Notes: generated from the sequence alone by a model not told the origin. Shown: positions 1 to 8,516, counted from the first letter of the stretch. The stretch is DNA of 64,000 nt from Fibrella forsythiae (GCF_017353175.1 NZ_JAFMYW010000005.1:434001-498000); one strand, 5' to 3'. Translations and numbers: made by a program.

Positions 1-414
1 TCATCCTGCAAAAGCAGCACGACCGATCCTTCGCCGGGGGTAATCACGCCGGGGGGCGGCAGTAACGGCGTAACAGGTAATGCCAGCACTGGCAGCGGGG
101 CCATCAATTTCACTATTGATCTGACCAACGCGAATTTTACCGGGCTAAAAACGGCGGGGGGATATGTGAGCGTAGGCGACATCATTGTCTTCAACGCAGC
201 TGGTTCATACAAAGCGCTGAGTCGTATCTGTACACACCAGGGCGGAAACCTGATTTATTCGGCATCGACCAACGATCTGATCTGCGATTTGCACTCAAGC
301 CATTATAACATCGACGGGTCAACCAAAAGTCAGCCAATTGGCGGTGGCACTATAACGGCTGTAAAAGCCTATACAACTTCGCTTTCGGGTAATTCGCTGA
401 CAGTGAAGGCGTAG
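1..414 (+). CDS. Rieske [2Fe-2S] lipoprotein, 5' end outside window
   Basis: The frame is open from the first base and ends at 414, so the start codon lies to the left. The first residues read SSCKSS, a likely lipobox cysteine, followed by a Gly/Ser/Thr-rich linker to about residue 45; the protein is probably lipid-anchored and periplasmic. Rieske ligands are visible as C-T-H-Q-G (about 229-243) and C-x-x-H (about 283-294), the usual C-x-H...C-x-x-H pattern for a [2Fe-2S] cluster. It should act as a small electron-transfer protein. A haem-b-like membrane protein and a YceI protein follow on the same strand, which suggests a periplasmic redox group, though the partner is not known. Starting at the internal GTG at 166 would cut the domain, so I reject that start. 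Confidence 0.85.
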   Translation, partial: SSCKSSTTDPSPGVITPGGGSNGVTGNASTGSGAINFTIDLTNANFTGLKTAGGYVSVGDIIVFNAAGSYKALSRICTHQGGNLIYSASTNDLICDLHSSHYNIDGSTKSQPIGGGTITAVKAYTTSLSGNSLTVKA

Positions 415-487
415 TCTGCACGGCTGGCTTTCGAATTAATCGAAAGCCAGCGTCAACGACTTTCTGACTTTTGACGTACTGGTATTT

Positions 488-1174
488 ATGATTCGTTCCT
501 CTATCATCGGCCTCCTTTGTTGGCTGACTATCAACTTCGCCCAAGCACAGGACACTACGCGGGTTGCGCCTGTAGCTGCCGATACAACTAAACCAGCTAC
601 ACAATCGGCCGACGACCTGCTCGGTAGCCTGACCGACTCCTTACCCACCACTCAATTGCTGCCCGATCACATGATCATTACGCAACGGTTGTTCTGGGGT
701 AAAAAAGGGCTGATGCGCATCACCAACGCCTCACCACTGACAACAGAAGGACGGAGTAATGAGCTAAAAGTGCGTCGGACTATGCTGAAACTGCACCAGA
801 TTGGCGGCTTCGTCACGCTGGCCGGCTTCATTGCGCAGGGCATTATTGGCTCTCAGCTATATAAAGCAGATGCCAGCAACTACCGTAGCCTAAAAGAGTT
901 GCACGAAAGTATGGCTACAGCGATCAATATCTCGTACGCAACAACAGCGCTGCTTTCACTAACGGCCCCACCACCTGCCATAGGAGCAAGGCGGGGCTTG
1001 AGCACTATCAAATTGCATAAATACCTGGCCATTGTGCATATGGCGGGTATGGTTGCCACGAATATTCTGGCTAGTCAGATTGGAAAGAATCCCGAACTGA
1101 AGCCTTATCACCGGGCCGCCGCCTATACTACATTCGGTGCGTTCGCTACGGCAATTGTTGTGCTTAAATTCTGA
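488..1174 (+). CDS. Secreted/membrane cytochrome b-like protein
   Basis: The 228-residue protein has a signal peptide (residues 1-20, cleavage after AQA) and a Thr/Ala-rich linker to about residue 60. A membrane domain follows with about four hydrophobic segments (roughly 104-123, 141-161, 178-197, 209-228). Histidines at about 103, 139, 177, 184 and 208 sit at the ends of these segments, the arrangement expected for bis-histidine haem b in cytochrome b561-type proteins. I infer haem binding from this spacing; there is no diagnostic signature. It lies 73 bp downstream of the Rieske gene on the same strand and is probably its electron-transfer partner in the cytoplasmic membrane. Confidence 0.6.
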   Translation: MIRSSIIGLLCWLTINFAQAQDTTRVAPVAADTTKPATQSADDLLGSLTDSLPTTQLLPDHMIITQRLFWGKKGLMRITNASPLTTEGRSNELKVRRTMLKLHQIGGFVTLAGFIAQGIIGSQLYKADASNYRSLKELHESMATAINISYATTALLSLTAPPPAIGARRGLSTIKLHKYLAIVHMAGMVATNILASQIGKNPELKPYHRAAAYTTFGAFATAIVVLKF

Positions 1175-1185
1175 CATACGCAGTG

Positions 1186-1245
1186 CCGAAGCTCCAGTTT
1201 CGGTAGTGAGAAGCAGGAATTCAACGCCCGAAGCTGGAGCTTCGG
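1186..1245. repeat. Intergenic inverted repeat
   Basis: Arms of 18 bp (1186-1203 and 1228-1245) pair with a single mismatch around a 24-nt loop. It lies between two same-strand genes, so it could terminate or attenuate transcription between the cytochrome-like gene and the YceI gene. There is no T-tract right after it. Confidence 0.7.
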
Positions 1246-1257
1246 GGCTATTTAACT

Positions 1258-1806
1258 ATGAACCGTCTGTCAATTCTTATCCTGCTCGCCCTGTCGAGCT
1301 TTGTACCGCGTTCCCTTGCGCCCAAAAAATTGATGGTCGATAAGAGCAAATCGACGGTGACGTATTCAATGGTACACCCCATGCACAAATGGGACGGTGT
1401 CAGCCACGATGTTAATGCGGCCATGGTGTATGATGAAGCGGCGAAGCAGATTCAGAATGTGGCCGTGGCCATCCGTGTCGCCTCGTTCGATAGCCAGAAC
1501 CAGAACCGCGATTCGCACATGATCGAGGTGCTCGACGGGATTAAATACCCAAACGTGACCTTCACCAGCCAGGATGTGAAGCCCAACGCCGATGGCACGC
1601 TGACCGTGAACGGGAAGCTGACATTCCACAACGTAACCAAACCGATCACGGTGCAGGTGACGCGGCGCGAGGTGGGTAATCAACTACTGATGAATGGTAA
1701 ATTCGATCTGAAGATGACCGATTATGGCATCGAGCGGCCTTCACTGCTGGGTATTGCCACTGAAGATCAATTTACCCTGGCGTTTGCGCTGGCATTTACG
1801 AAGTGA
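1258..1806 (+). CDS. YceI family protein
   Basis: The 182-residue protein has an N-terminal hydrophobic segment (about 4-22) typical of export. A YceI-like lipocalin-fold domain fills the rest, with V-x-Y-S-M-V-H-P-M near the start, VASFDSQNQNRDSHM, a YPNVTFTSQDV strand and NGKLTFHNVTKPI. YceI proteins are periplasmic beta-barrels that bind long apolar molecules such as polyprenoids; the ligand here is unknown. The length fits the family (about 180-190). It follows the Rieske and cytochrome-like genes on the same strand, which agrees with the frequent linkage of YceI proteins with b-type cytochromes. Confidence 0.88.
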   Translation: MNRLSILILLALSSFVPRSLAPKKLMVDKSKSTVTYSMVHPMHKWDGVSHDVNAAMVYDEAAKQIQNVAVAIRVASFDSQNQNRDSHMIEVLDGIKYPNVTFTSQDVKPNADGTLTVNGKLTFHNVTKPITVQVTRREVGNQLLMNGKFDLKMTDYGIERPSLLGIATEDQFTLAFALAFTK

Positions 1807-1826
1807 TGCGTGAGGCTTCGCGAGTC

Positions 1827-1862
1827 AGGATGCTGTCGCGCGTTCATGCGCGACAGCATCCT
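1827..1862. terminator. Bidirectional hairpin between convergent genes
   Basis: Perfect 15-bp arms (1827-1841 and 1848-1862) enclose a 6-nt loop. The hairpin lies exactly between the stop of the YceI gene (+) and the stop of the dehydrogenase gene (-). It is placed to serve both as a terminator. Confidence 0.75.
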
Positions 1863-1864
1863 AC

Positions 1865-2815
1865 TTATTTGCCAGTAAACTCCCGGATGTTATCCGCTAC
1901 CCGGTTCATCAGGGTTTTGCGGGCTTCAACGCTGCTCCAGGCGATGTGCGGAGCCAGAATGATCCGTTCCGGATGGGTCATGGTCAGGTATGGATGATCG
2001 GCAGCAGGCGGTTCCTGACCGAACACATCGACGCCAGCGCCAGCCAGTTTCCCCTCGTCGAGCGCGCGGGCCAGATCAGCCTCATTGACCATACCTCCCC
2101 GGCTCAGTAATAGCAGAAGAGCTGTTGGTTTCATTTGCGACAATTCGTTGTAGGTCAATAAGTTGTTGGTCTTCTCAGTCAATGGTGCATGAACAGAAAC
2201 AACGTCCGACGTACCCAGCAGTTCGTCTAAGGACACAGCCCGGTACGGAACATCGTAGGTACGTCCCGAAGCAGAGAAATACACTACCGTAGCGCCAAAC
2301 GCCGTAGCGATCTGCGCCACTTGCCGGCCAATGGCCCCCAGTCCGATAATGCCAAACTGCATACCGTTAAGCTCCTGAAACGGACGGCCCAGGTGCGTGA
2401 AAATGGTTTCGCGGCTATACGCCCCCGATTTTACATACTGATCATAGTAGGCCGGCGAATTCATCAGCGACAGAAGCAGGGTAAACGTCACCTGTGCTAC
2501 ACTGTGTGTAGAATATCCACTCACATTTTTTACCGGAATTTTCCGCTCAGCCGCTGCCGCCATATCAACGTTGTTGGTACCGGTGGCCGATACGCAGATC
2601 AGTTTCAGATCAGGGCAAGCCGCCAGTACGTCGCGAGTGATCTTCACCTTATTGGTAATCACCACGTCGGCCCCCTGTAGCCGATCAGCGGTCTGGTCGG
2701 GCGCGGTATCCGGGTACGTGACAAACGTGCCCCCGCGTTCGGTGGCCAGTTGCTCAAACGGAGTCAGATCAGGTTCGGTGCCAACGGTGCGGGCATCCAG
2801 AAAAACAATGTTCAT
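1865..2815 (-). CDS. D-2-hydroxyacid dehydrogenase
   Basis: The 316-residue protein is the usual family length. The nucleotide-binding motif G-L-G-A-I-G lies at about 158-163, and the catalytic Arg, Glu and His appear as SRGG (about 238-241), QEPP (about 267-270) and PHIAWSS (about 289-295). It should catalyse NAD(P)H-dependent reduction of a 2-keto acid such as glyoxylate or hydroxypyruvate; the substrate cannot be read from the sequence. A long hairpin separates it from nuoB upstream on the same strand, so it is probably not a nuo operon member. Confidence 0.9.
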   Translation of the reverse strand: MNIVFLDARTVGTEPDLTPFEQLATERGGTFVTYPDTAPDQTADRLQGADVVITNKVKITRDVLAACPDLKLICVSATGTNNVDMAAAAERKIPVKNVSGYSTHSVAQVTFTLLLSLMNSPAYYDQYVKSGAYSRETIFTHLGRPFQELNGMQFGIIGLGAIGRQVAQIATAFGATVVYFSASGRTYDVPYRAVSLDELLGTSDVVSVHAPLTEKTNNLLTYNELSQMKPTALLLLLSRGGMVNEADLARALDEGKLAGAGVDVFGQEPPAADHPYLTMTHPERIILAPHIAWSSVEARKTLMNRVADNIREFTGK

Positions 2816-2824
2816 GGGGAAGGG

Positions 2825-2910
2825 AGTTGACTGTTTACCGTTTTCTGTTGCGCTGCTAACATACCTGAGTCTGTTTCAGCAGCGCAACAGAAAACGGTAA
2901 ACAGTCAACT
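2825..2910. repeat. Perfect 33-bp hairpin with GCGCTGCT core
   Basis: Arms 2825-2857 and 2878-2910 are perfect reverse complements around a 20-nt loop. The inner part reads GTTGCGCTGCT / AGCAGCGCAAC and is shared with other hairpins in this window, while the outer part is specific to this site. The right arm runs into the nuoB stop codon. It may terminate nuoB. Confidence 0.9.
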
Positions 2911-3404
2911 TATTTGTTAAAGAGCGGATGTTCAGTTCGGATCTTTTCCTGCAACTTCAGGAAGCCATCAATGAGCGCTTCTGGGCGGGGGGGGCAGCCA
3001 GGTACGTATACATCGACGGGAATGATGCGGTCAACGCCTTTCACTACGTGGTAACCATGTTGCCAGTAGGGGCCGCCACAGTTGGCGCAGGAACCCATCG
3101 AGATCACGTAGCGGGGCTCGGCCATCTGTTCGTACAGGCGGCGAATTCGGTCGGCCATTTTATAGGTAACCGTGCCGGAAATGATCATAATATCGGCTTG
3201 CCGGGGCGAAGGGCGCGGAAAGATGCCAAACCGCTCCAGATCATAGCTCGATGTCATGGCGCCCATCATTTCGATGGCGCAACACGCCAGCCCAAACGTC
3301 AGCGGCCATAACGATGATGATCGTGACCAGTTAAGGAGCTCTTCGGCTGTGAGAAACATCACACCGGGATCTGCTGATTTTTGGGTAGATGGAGAGGTCT
3401 GCAT
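2910..3404 (-). CDS. nuoB: NADH-quinone oxidoreductase subunit B
   Basis: This 164-residue protein is the NuoB/PSST subunit of respiratory complex I, a membrane-associated cytoplasmic-side subunit that holds Fe-S cluster N2, the last electron carrier before quinone. The cluster ligands are visible: the tandem Cys pair at 41-42 ([10 protein letters not shown]), Cys106 (MGSCANCGG) and Cys137 (PGCPPRPE). It lies downstream of nuoA with one unrelated gene between them. nuoC does not follow; a hydroxyacid dehydrogenase does, so the complex I genes are split across the genome. Confidence 0.96.
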   Translation of the reverse strand: MQTSPSTQKSADPGVMFLTAEELLNWSRSSSLWPLTFGLACCAIEMMGAMTSSYDLERFGIFPRPSPRQADIMIISGTVTYKMADRIRRLYEQMAEPRYVISMGSCANCGGPYWQHGYHVVKGVDRIIPVDVYVPGCPPRPEALIDGFLKLQEKIRTEHPLFNK

Positions 3405-3455
3405 AGTAAAACAACAATCAGCGAGGTGGGCTAGTGCCGATGTGAAGGCAACATA

Positions 3456-4061
3456 TTACTTGTTAGCTGGCTGGCCAGCCCGATCAAGCATATCTTGTTG
3501 ATTCTCGTACGAATAGGGTTCCAATTGAAGATACATCTGACGTTCTCTGGTAACCGGATCACTACCAGCAGCATGGATCACTACCCGTTTCGTATTGCCG
3601 ATCAAATGGCCGGCCAGCCCACCCGCGGCGGCTCCGGCTCCGGTAACCAGAGCCAGGTTAACGCTAAATAACGCCGAACTGCGAAAGGTGCCTAAAGGCG
3701 CATGGACTATGCCAACGTATAGCCCCGCTAACCCACCAACGATAGCCCCCTTAATTCGGGCTGATCGTCTGCGGCTTGGTCTGATCACGGCCCGTTTTAT
3801 ATCACTGAGTTTGACAAGCTGGCCTGCATAAGGAAAAAAAAACAGTTCTGGGTCATTCTCTACGTCCAGAATCTGGTCTGTTAGCCTTCCCAGGGTCCCA
3901 CGGCACCGTTCCCCGTTCTGAAGCACAACTTTAATGGCATATACTGTAACCGTAGCTGGTTTGTCGGGCGTTGATTGTGCCCGCGCATTGCTCGTTAGCC
4001 AGGCCGGTATCAGTAGGTACAGTGTATACTTACGGAGGAGTAGCGCGTTCGTACTTATCAT
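3456..4061 (-). CDS. Exported glycine-zipper-like protein of unknown function
   Basis: I do not recognise a named family. The 201-residue product has an N-terminal hydrophobic signal (about 8-28, ending ARAQ) and a conserved-looking stretch about sensing or processing genes commonly seen in Bacteroidota (KVVLQNGERCRGTL). Two small-residue-rich segments, GAIVGGLAGLYVGI and GAGAAAGGLAGHLIG, resemble glycine zippers that insert into membranes. Its start overlaps the end of nuoA by 32 bp and it stands between nuoA and nuoB, so it is presumably co-transcribed with complex I genes. A role in complex I is not supported by the sequence. Confidence 0.6.
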   Translation of the reverse strand: MISTNALLLRKYTLYLLIPAWLTSNARAQSTPDKPATVTVYAIKVVLQNGERCRGTLGRLTDQILDVENDPELFFFPYAGQLVKLSDIKRAVIRPSRRRSARIKGAIVGGLAGLYVGIVHAPLGTFRSSALFSVNLALVTGAGAAAGGLAGHLIGNTKRVVIHAAGSDPVTRERQMYLQLEPYSYENQQDMLDRAGQPANK

Positions 4062-4509
4062 TAACCTGCTGGTAGAGCGTCATAGGTACGGGCGAGTCGA
4101 CCTTAGGAATTCGCGGCTGTGGCTTTTCCCAGTCAAGATACCCTTTGGCCCAGGCGTAGGCCAAACCAAGCGCTAATATAAGGACGAACACAAACGCTTC
4201 GGCCAGGGTAAACCAGCCCCATAAACCGTTGGTTTCGGCAATGAGTGTAGCCTGCCCAAAAACGGTTGCCCACGGAAACAGAAAGACGAGCTCAACATCG
4301 AACAATACGAAAATCAGCGCGATGACATAGAACCGTGGATTGAACTGAATGTTGGCGTTGCCTACCGGCTCCTCGCCCGACTCGTAGGTGGTTAGTTTCT
4401 CCTCGCCGGGGTGGTCGGGCCGAAGTAGCTTTCCAAACAGCAAAATGCCCCCGATGAACGCAAACGCGGTCACGATAAAGAGCAGCATGATGCCAAAATC
4501 AGAGAGCAT
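4030..4509 (-). CDS. nuoA: NADH-quinone oxidoreductase subunit A
   Basis: The 159-residue protein is the small membrane subunit NuoA (ND3) of complex I. It has three hydrophobic segments (about 7-27, 60-81, 100-120) and the family motifs Y-E-S-G-E-E-P (42-48) in the first loop and F-D-V-E (70-73) in the second helix, which is part of the region coupling quinone reduction to proton pumping. Compared with typical NuoA (about 120-135 residues) it has a longer C-terminal tail. It is first in a minus-strand group with an interposed gene and nuoB. Confidence 0.94.
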   Translation of the reverse strand: MLSDFGIMLLFIVTAFAFIGGILLFGKLLRPDHPGEEKLTTYESGEEPVGNANIQFNPRFYVIALIFVLFDVELVFLFPWATVFGQATLIAETNGLWGWFTLAEAFVFVLILALGLAYAWAKGYLDWEKPQPRIPKVDSPVPMTLYQQVNDKYERATPP

Positions 4510-4634
4510 AGAATTGGTTGATCGGTTGACTGATCAAGTGGTTGACTGGTTAATCTGATTAGCTCCGTAAAGTAACGTACCTGAGCAAAGCCAGCTGTAA
4601 TCACTACTAACTAACCAGTCAACCAGTTGACCAC
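4510..4634. repeat. Imperfect intergenic inverted repeat
   Basis: The 125-bp gap between nuoA and the upstream barrel gene carries inverted blocks built from GGTTGACTGGTTA on the left and TAACCAGTCAACC on the right. Extra partial copies of GTTGAC lie on both sides, so several foldings are possible. It is a degenerate member of the hairpin-rich intergenic class seen in this chromosome. Confidence 0.6.
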
Positions 4635-5360
4635 TCATTTTTTGTAGAAGTTATAGACGATCGACAGCTGAAATACCCGGTTCTGCAAGGTGCTGTTTAC
4701 TGTTTCCGGAATCTTGGTAGTACCGTAGATGTAGCGCAGGTTCAGGCTTAGCTTATCGGCCATATCCAGGAAATCGTAGTGAACGCCAATGGCAATGCCC
4801 AGATCCCGATTCGATTGGGGGCCATTTGGCGTGCTTATAGCCCAGCTGAACTCGGGCCCTGCCTGAAGGGTAAGCCCTTCCACCGGTATGTAGCCCAGCA
4901 TAATGGGCAGGCTGACGTAGTTGAAGTTGTTCTCGGTGGTTGTACGGTTGGTTGAACCAATCTGAAACTGTTGGTACGTGCCTCCCTTTACCTGATACAA
5001 TAGTTCGGGCTGGATCACGAATTTTGTGAACCGGTAGCGGTACATCACGCCAAGGTGAAAGTCGAGCTTCTGCTTTTCAATCGTGGGCGATACCCCCTGG
5101 ATGGGCGCACGTGTAAGCGAGGGGCCAACTTTGATGCCGAAATGACCTGTATTGATTAGCGAGCTTGGGCCGTAGCCGCCAGGCGCGTAAAGCGACTTTT
5201 TAGTAGAGCCTGAAGTTGGCTCGTCTGATAGTGTATCGGGTAGTGCACTACCCGATGTGGCCGGACGAGGCGCTGCTAGAGAATCGGAAACGGTCTGTGC
5301 CATGCCGCCAAGAGGCAACAGGACAACCACGACGCAGGCAAAAAGCTGATGGAGACGCAT
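4635..5360 (-). CDS. Outer-membrane beta-barrel protein, PorT-like
   Basis: I place the start at 5360, because MRLHQLFACVVVVLLPLGGMAQ is a clean signal peptide; an in-frame start at 5402 would put 14 extra residues in front of it. The mature protein begins with a Ser/Pro/Thr-rich linker and continues as alternating beta-strands (for example LDFHLGVMYRYRF, FVIQPELLYQVKGG and a C-terminal QLSIVYNFYKK). Together these fit the outer-membrane beta-barrel families common in Bacteroidota. Export or transport roles cannot be assigned. It is transcribed as a single gene between nuoA and yqgE. Confidence 0.75.
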   Translation of the reverse strand: MRLHQLFACVVVVLLPLGGMAQTVSDSLAAPRPATSGSALPDTLSDEPTSGSTKKSLYAPGGYGPSSLINTGHFGIKVGPSLTRAPIQGVSPTIEKQKLDFHLGVMYRYRFTKFVIQPELLYQVKGGTYQQFQIGSTNRTTTENNFNYVSLPIMLGYIPVEGLTLQAGPEFSWAISTPNGPQSNRDLGIAIGVHYDFLDMADKLSLNLRYIYGTTKIPETVNSTLQNRVFQLSIVYNFYKK

Positions 5361-5530
5361 TAGAAAGAGAAAAATGATTGGGTCAACACTAAGCAGACCC
5401 ATCCATAACGCCGGACGTTGGCATTCGGTACCACAAAGTTGGCGTAAAAAAGGTTAATAATCACGACGAAGCTCCATGACGAACGTCTACGGTAGCGACT
5501 GTGCGTACCCGACCCTCCAGACCGCCTGCG

Positions 5531-6088
5531 TCAGTTCAGACGTGGATCGACCGGGTAATTAGACAAGACCTTGTACTGGCCGCCCATCCGTTTCAGTATA
5601 TCGCGCCAGAGCTTATCTGCCGGGGTATCGAAGATGACGTCGGCAACGGTTTGCGAGATAATCCAGGTTTTCTCGTTCAACTCCTTGGTCAGTTGACCCG
5701 ATTCCCAGCCTGAATAACCAATGAAGAAGCGCGCATCGGCTTCGGTAAGCGTACCAATGTTCAACGCCTGTTTCACCTGCTCAAAATTACCGCTCCAGTA
5801 AATGCCTTCACCCAGCGGAATAGACCCGTCGATAAGATCAGGGCGGCGGTGAATATAATGCAGGGTATCGGGTTGAACGGGACCACCCACAAACAACGGT
5901 ATATCAACATACACATCATCGATCACATCGCTGACGTGTAGGGTTGTGCTCTGGTTCAGAATAAGGCCGAAGGTGCCATCATCTTCGGTGTGTTCACAAA
6001 CCACCACCACACTCCGTTCGAAATTGGCATCGCCCAGGAAAGGTTCGGCAATCAACAGGCTATTGCGGGTAATGGTCTTTGTCTTCAT
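5531..6088 (-). CDS. YqgE/AlgH family protein
   Basis: The 185-residue product, started at ATG 6088 (MKTKTITRNSLLIAEPFL), matches the UPF0301 YqgE/AlgH family over its full length. Landmarks are LLIAEPFLGDANFERSVVVVCEH near the N-terminus (conserved family opening, residues about 10-32), GTFGLILNQ, FVGGPVQPDTLHYIH and FIGYSGWESGQLTKEL. The molecular function of the family is not established. An upstream in-frame start at 6124 would add 12 residues not typical of the family, so I prefer 6088. Confidence 0.9.
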   Translation of the reverse strand: MKTKTITRNSLLIAEPFLGDANFERSVVVVCEHTEDDGTFGLILNQSTTLHVSDVIDDVYVDIPLFVGGPVQPDTLHYIHRRPDLIDGSIPLGEGIYWSGNFEQVKQALNIGTLTEADARFFIGYSGWESGQLTKELNEKTWIISQTVADVIFDTPADKLWRDILKRMGGQYKVLSNYPVDPRLN

Positions 6089-6362
6089 GAGCGTTGTGTT
6101 CTGATAATCACAAGAATACGGCAAAGAATGGTACGCAGGTACGTGTCGTAGAAATATTTAGCAACAGGTTAGGCCTTTCTCAATACTTGATTTAGCCCCG
6201 CCGAGAACGGGGCATATAAATAAACCAAACAGGCTGCTTACTAAAATGTTACAGGCTTTGCCAGGTCGTTTGCTACCGGTGTTTGTATGGCTGTTGAGAA
6301 CGTAAAAATGCGCCAGTCTATGCGTTGAAAGTATAGATTGGTGCCTGCCATACTAACGGCAT
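6089..6362. other. Intergenic region without a supported gene
   Basis: I see no coding region that resembles a protein family in this 274-bp stretch between yqgE and the DUF4230 gene. It should contain the yqgE promoter, but no convincing TAnnTTTG box was picked out by eye. Confidence 0.4.
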
Positions 6363-6947
6363 TTACGGTTTCACCCGAATGCCAACGGGTTTGCCAACCA
6401 GTTGCGTCAGCATGGGTTGGAGAAGCGAAACGGCATTGCGGCGGGTTTGGTCCATAATGCCGCTCTGCGTAGCCGAAGCCCGTACCTGTCGTTCGGCCTG
6501 CCGGTACGCATCGCTGACCAGTTGGGCTTCGTTCAGGAACGTATAATTGGTGTCGTACACCCGCGACCGGTCGTGGTTTATTTTCCAGGTGCAAAGCTCG
6601 GGCGCGGGTAGTTGCACAATCAGCGAATCGCCGTTGGTATCAATATCTGTCGCCTTTAGTCTGGTCAGGTCTATGCACCCTACGGCTTCGCCTTCCACGA
6701 TCAATACAGCACGCGAGTTGGGTAGCAGCATATTGACCTGCTCATGTTCTACGATGTCTTTAAACGTGTAGCGCACTAGCTCCAGCTTGCCAAGGGCCGT
6801 TATCCGTTCCAGCACAACGCTATGGCTGGTTTGGTCGGGTTGGCGGGTAAAGCGGGATAGCCAGGGCGCAGTACGTACCTGTTCCCAGACAGTCAGCAGC
6901 CCAACCACCAGTAGCCCCAATAACCCAAGGCGAATAAGTCGATTCAT
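6363..6947 (-). CDS. DUF4230 domain protein
   Basis: The 194-residue protein, started at 6947, has one N-terminal transmembrane segment (MNRLIRLGLLGLLVVGLLTV) and an extracytoplasmic DUF4230 domain. Family landmarks are LERITALGKLELVRYTF, a Gly-rich VEGEAVGCIDL and the strand DSLIVQLPAPEL; the C-terminal half is helical (AYRQAERQVRASATQ), ending in VGKPVGIRV. DUF4230 proteins are single-pass membrane proteins of unknown function. The longer frame starting at 7040 runs through an inverted repeat and gives low-quality residues, so I reject that start. Confidence 0.82.
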   Translation of the reverse strand: MNRLIRLGLLGLLVVGLLTVWEQVRTAPWLSRFTRQPDQTSHSVVLERITALGKLELVRYTFKDIVEHEQVNMLLPNSRAVLIVEGEAVGCIDLTRLKATDIDTNGDSLIVQLPAPELCTWKINHDRSRVYDTNYTFLNEAQLVSDAYRQAERQVRASATQSGIMDQTRRNAVSLLQPMLTQLVGKPVGIRVKP

Positions 6948-6948
6948 C

Positions 6949-7042
6949 GAATGAGGATTTGGAGTTTCGGACTGGAGATTTGGGATTTCAGATTTGTTGC
7001 TTACGCAGGAGCAAACCCACACGTCAGCAAAAATCCTCATTC
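6949..7042. repeat. Intergenic inverted repeat with TTTGGGATT elements
   Basis: Outer 12-bp arms GAATGAGGATTT (6949-6960) and AAATCCTCATTC (7031-7042) are perfectly complementary. The loop holds further TTTGGGATTT and AATCCCAAATCC-like blocks that continue to about 7063. A similar TTTGGGATTT hairpin occurs at 22,676-22,730. Confidence 0.75.
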
Positions 7043-7062
7043 CGCAATCCCAAATCCAAAAT

Positions 7063-7800
7063 CTAGTTTAGTGCGGCAAGTGCTTTGGCAACATCGGCCT
7101 CTTTGTCGAAATCGATGGAGTTGGCCTTTACGAAACTCTCAAACGCGGCTCCTTTGTCTTTCAGTGCTTTGGTCAGTGATTTTTTCGACAGTTTTACCCG
7201 CTCGGTCGTATGGTCGGGGCGAATTAGGTAATAAACCGATTCATCGCGAAATTCATTGCTTACTTCGCCCATGCCTCCGTAAGTCTGTTTGGCGGGTGCC
7301 TTAATGTATTGTTTAACGGGAAATTCCACGAGGCTGTAGGTGCCCTGGTGAATGATTCTGAGCAGGTCTGTTTTCAGGGCTGCTTCGTCGGTAATCAGGC
7401 CAGGTACGTGTTCGTAGCGTAACGGAGCCACTCCATTCGGTTTCAGGATTAGTTGCTTTACCGAAGCAATGGCGTAAACGACCGAATCGCGTGGGGAGCG
7501 TTTTACTGTTACCAGCTTACTGTATATATCGTAATTAAAGAGCCCTGCCGTGACCGGCTGGCTGCCATCAAGCGTAAGCTCGCCGGGCGCCCAGTTTGGC
7601 AACGCAAGCGGCGTACCTTTCAATCCAATGGTGCTTAGGTTGAAAGCACGAAGCGTATTGTTTGTTGGGTTACTGGCATTGTTGGTGACCTGTATCTCCT
7701 GCGCTGAACTGGTCTGCGCCTGCAACTCAGCAACATCCATGAGGCTGAGCAGAGCAATTATGGCGGCAGAAAGTGTTTTTGGTGTGTTGAGGATGTCCAT
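7063..7800 (-). CDS. Exported protein of unknown function
   Basis: No family recognised. With the start at 7800 the 245-residue product begins with a signal peptide (about 8-29, ending ELQAQ). The body has alternating strands such as YSLVEFPVKQYIKAP and SVYYLIRPDHTTERVKL, and the last third is helical and Lys/Ala-rich (SKKSLTKALKDKGAAFESFVKA). The longer frame to 7902 would place 34 extra residues before the signal peptide. It is probably periplasmic or at the outer membrane and lies divergently from the sigma factor gene. Confidence 0.6.
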   Translation of the reverse strand: MDILNTPKTLSAAIIALLSLMDVAELQAQTSSAQEIQVTNNASNPTNNTLRAFNLSTIGLKGTPLALPNWAPGELTLDGSQPVTAGLFNYDIYSKLVTVKRSPRDSVVYAIASVKQLILKPNGVAPLRYEHVPGLITDEAALKTDLLRIIHQGTYSLVEFPVKQYIKAPAKQTYGGMGEVSNEFRDESVYYLIRPDHTTERVKLSKKSLTKALKDKGAAFESFVKANSIDFDKEADVAKALAALN

Positions 7801-7964
7801 TTGTGTCTTGAATAGGTAGTTCAGACTAACCACTGTTTCTATAACGAAGAGCCGGAAATATACGTGATTAGACAATTCGTGTCTGTTTCTAACGAACAAC
7901 AACTTTTTTTATGTGCCTTACAACCCTTCGCCGCTGAGGTGAGTCTTTGACTAACCAACGTGTT

Positions 7965-8516
7965 ATGCTGGACGAACGAACCCTAGTTGATGGCTGTCGG
8001 CAACAGGACCGACTTTCGCAGCGGCTGCTCTACGAGCGGTTTGCCGGAAAGTTGTTTGCTGTCTGTAAACGCTACATAAAAGACCCCGACGAAGCCGCCG
8101 ATGTATTGCAGGATTCGTTTGTGAAAGTATTCCGGCATATCGACCAGTTTCGGTTCGAGTGCCCGCTGGAAGCCTGGCTGAAACGGGTGGCTATTAATAC
8201 GGCTCTGAAACATCTGCGCAAGAATAAACCCTTCGAGCATATGACCGACGTTGACGAACTGGCCAATATGCTGCCACAAGCCGACGAAAGCCTGCCCAGC
8301 CTAAACTATCAGTATCTTCTGAATCTGGTGCAGGAATTGCCTACCGGCTGCAGAACGGTATTCAACCTGTACGCCATAGAAGGGTATACCCATCCCGAAA
8401 TCGCCGCGTTGCTGGGGATCTCGGAAGGAACATCGAAATCACAGTTTTTCCGGGCCCGAGGCCTGTTACAACAAAAATTAACGGACGACCAGTCCATTCG
8501 CAATGAATCGTTCTGA
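7965..8516 (+). CDS. ECF-type RNA polymerase sigma factor
   Basis: The protein of about 183 residues has sigma70 region 2 (LYERFAGKLFAVCKRY...DEAADVLQDSFVKVFRHIDQF, about 22-65) and region 4 with a helix-turn-helix (GYTHPEIAALLGISEGTSKSQFFRARGLL, near the C-terminus). I start it at ATG 7965; a TTG at 7947 would add six residues. Its end overlaps the start of the next gene by 14 bp, so the two are translationally coupled, and the partner has a soluble N-terminal part and a membrane segment as anti-sigma factors do. Confidence 0.92.
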   Translation: MLDERTLVDGCRQQDRLSQRLLYERFAGKLFAVCKRYIKDPDEAADVLQDSFVKVFRHIDQFRFECPLEAWLKRVAINTALKHLRKNKPFEHMTDVDELANMLPQADESLPSLNYQYLLNLVQELPTGCRTVFNLYAIEGYTHPEIAALLGISEGTSKSQFFRARGLLQQKLTDDQSIRNESF

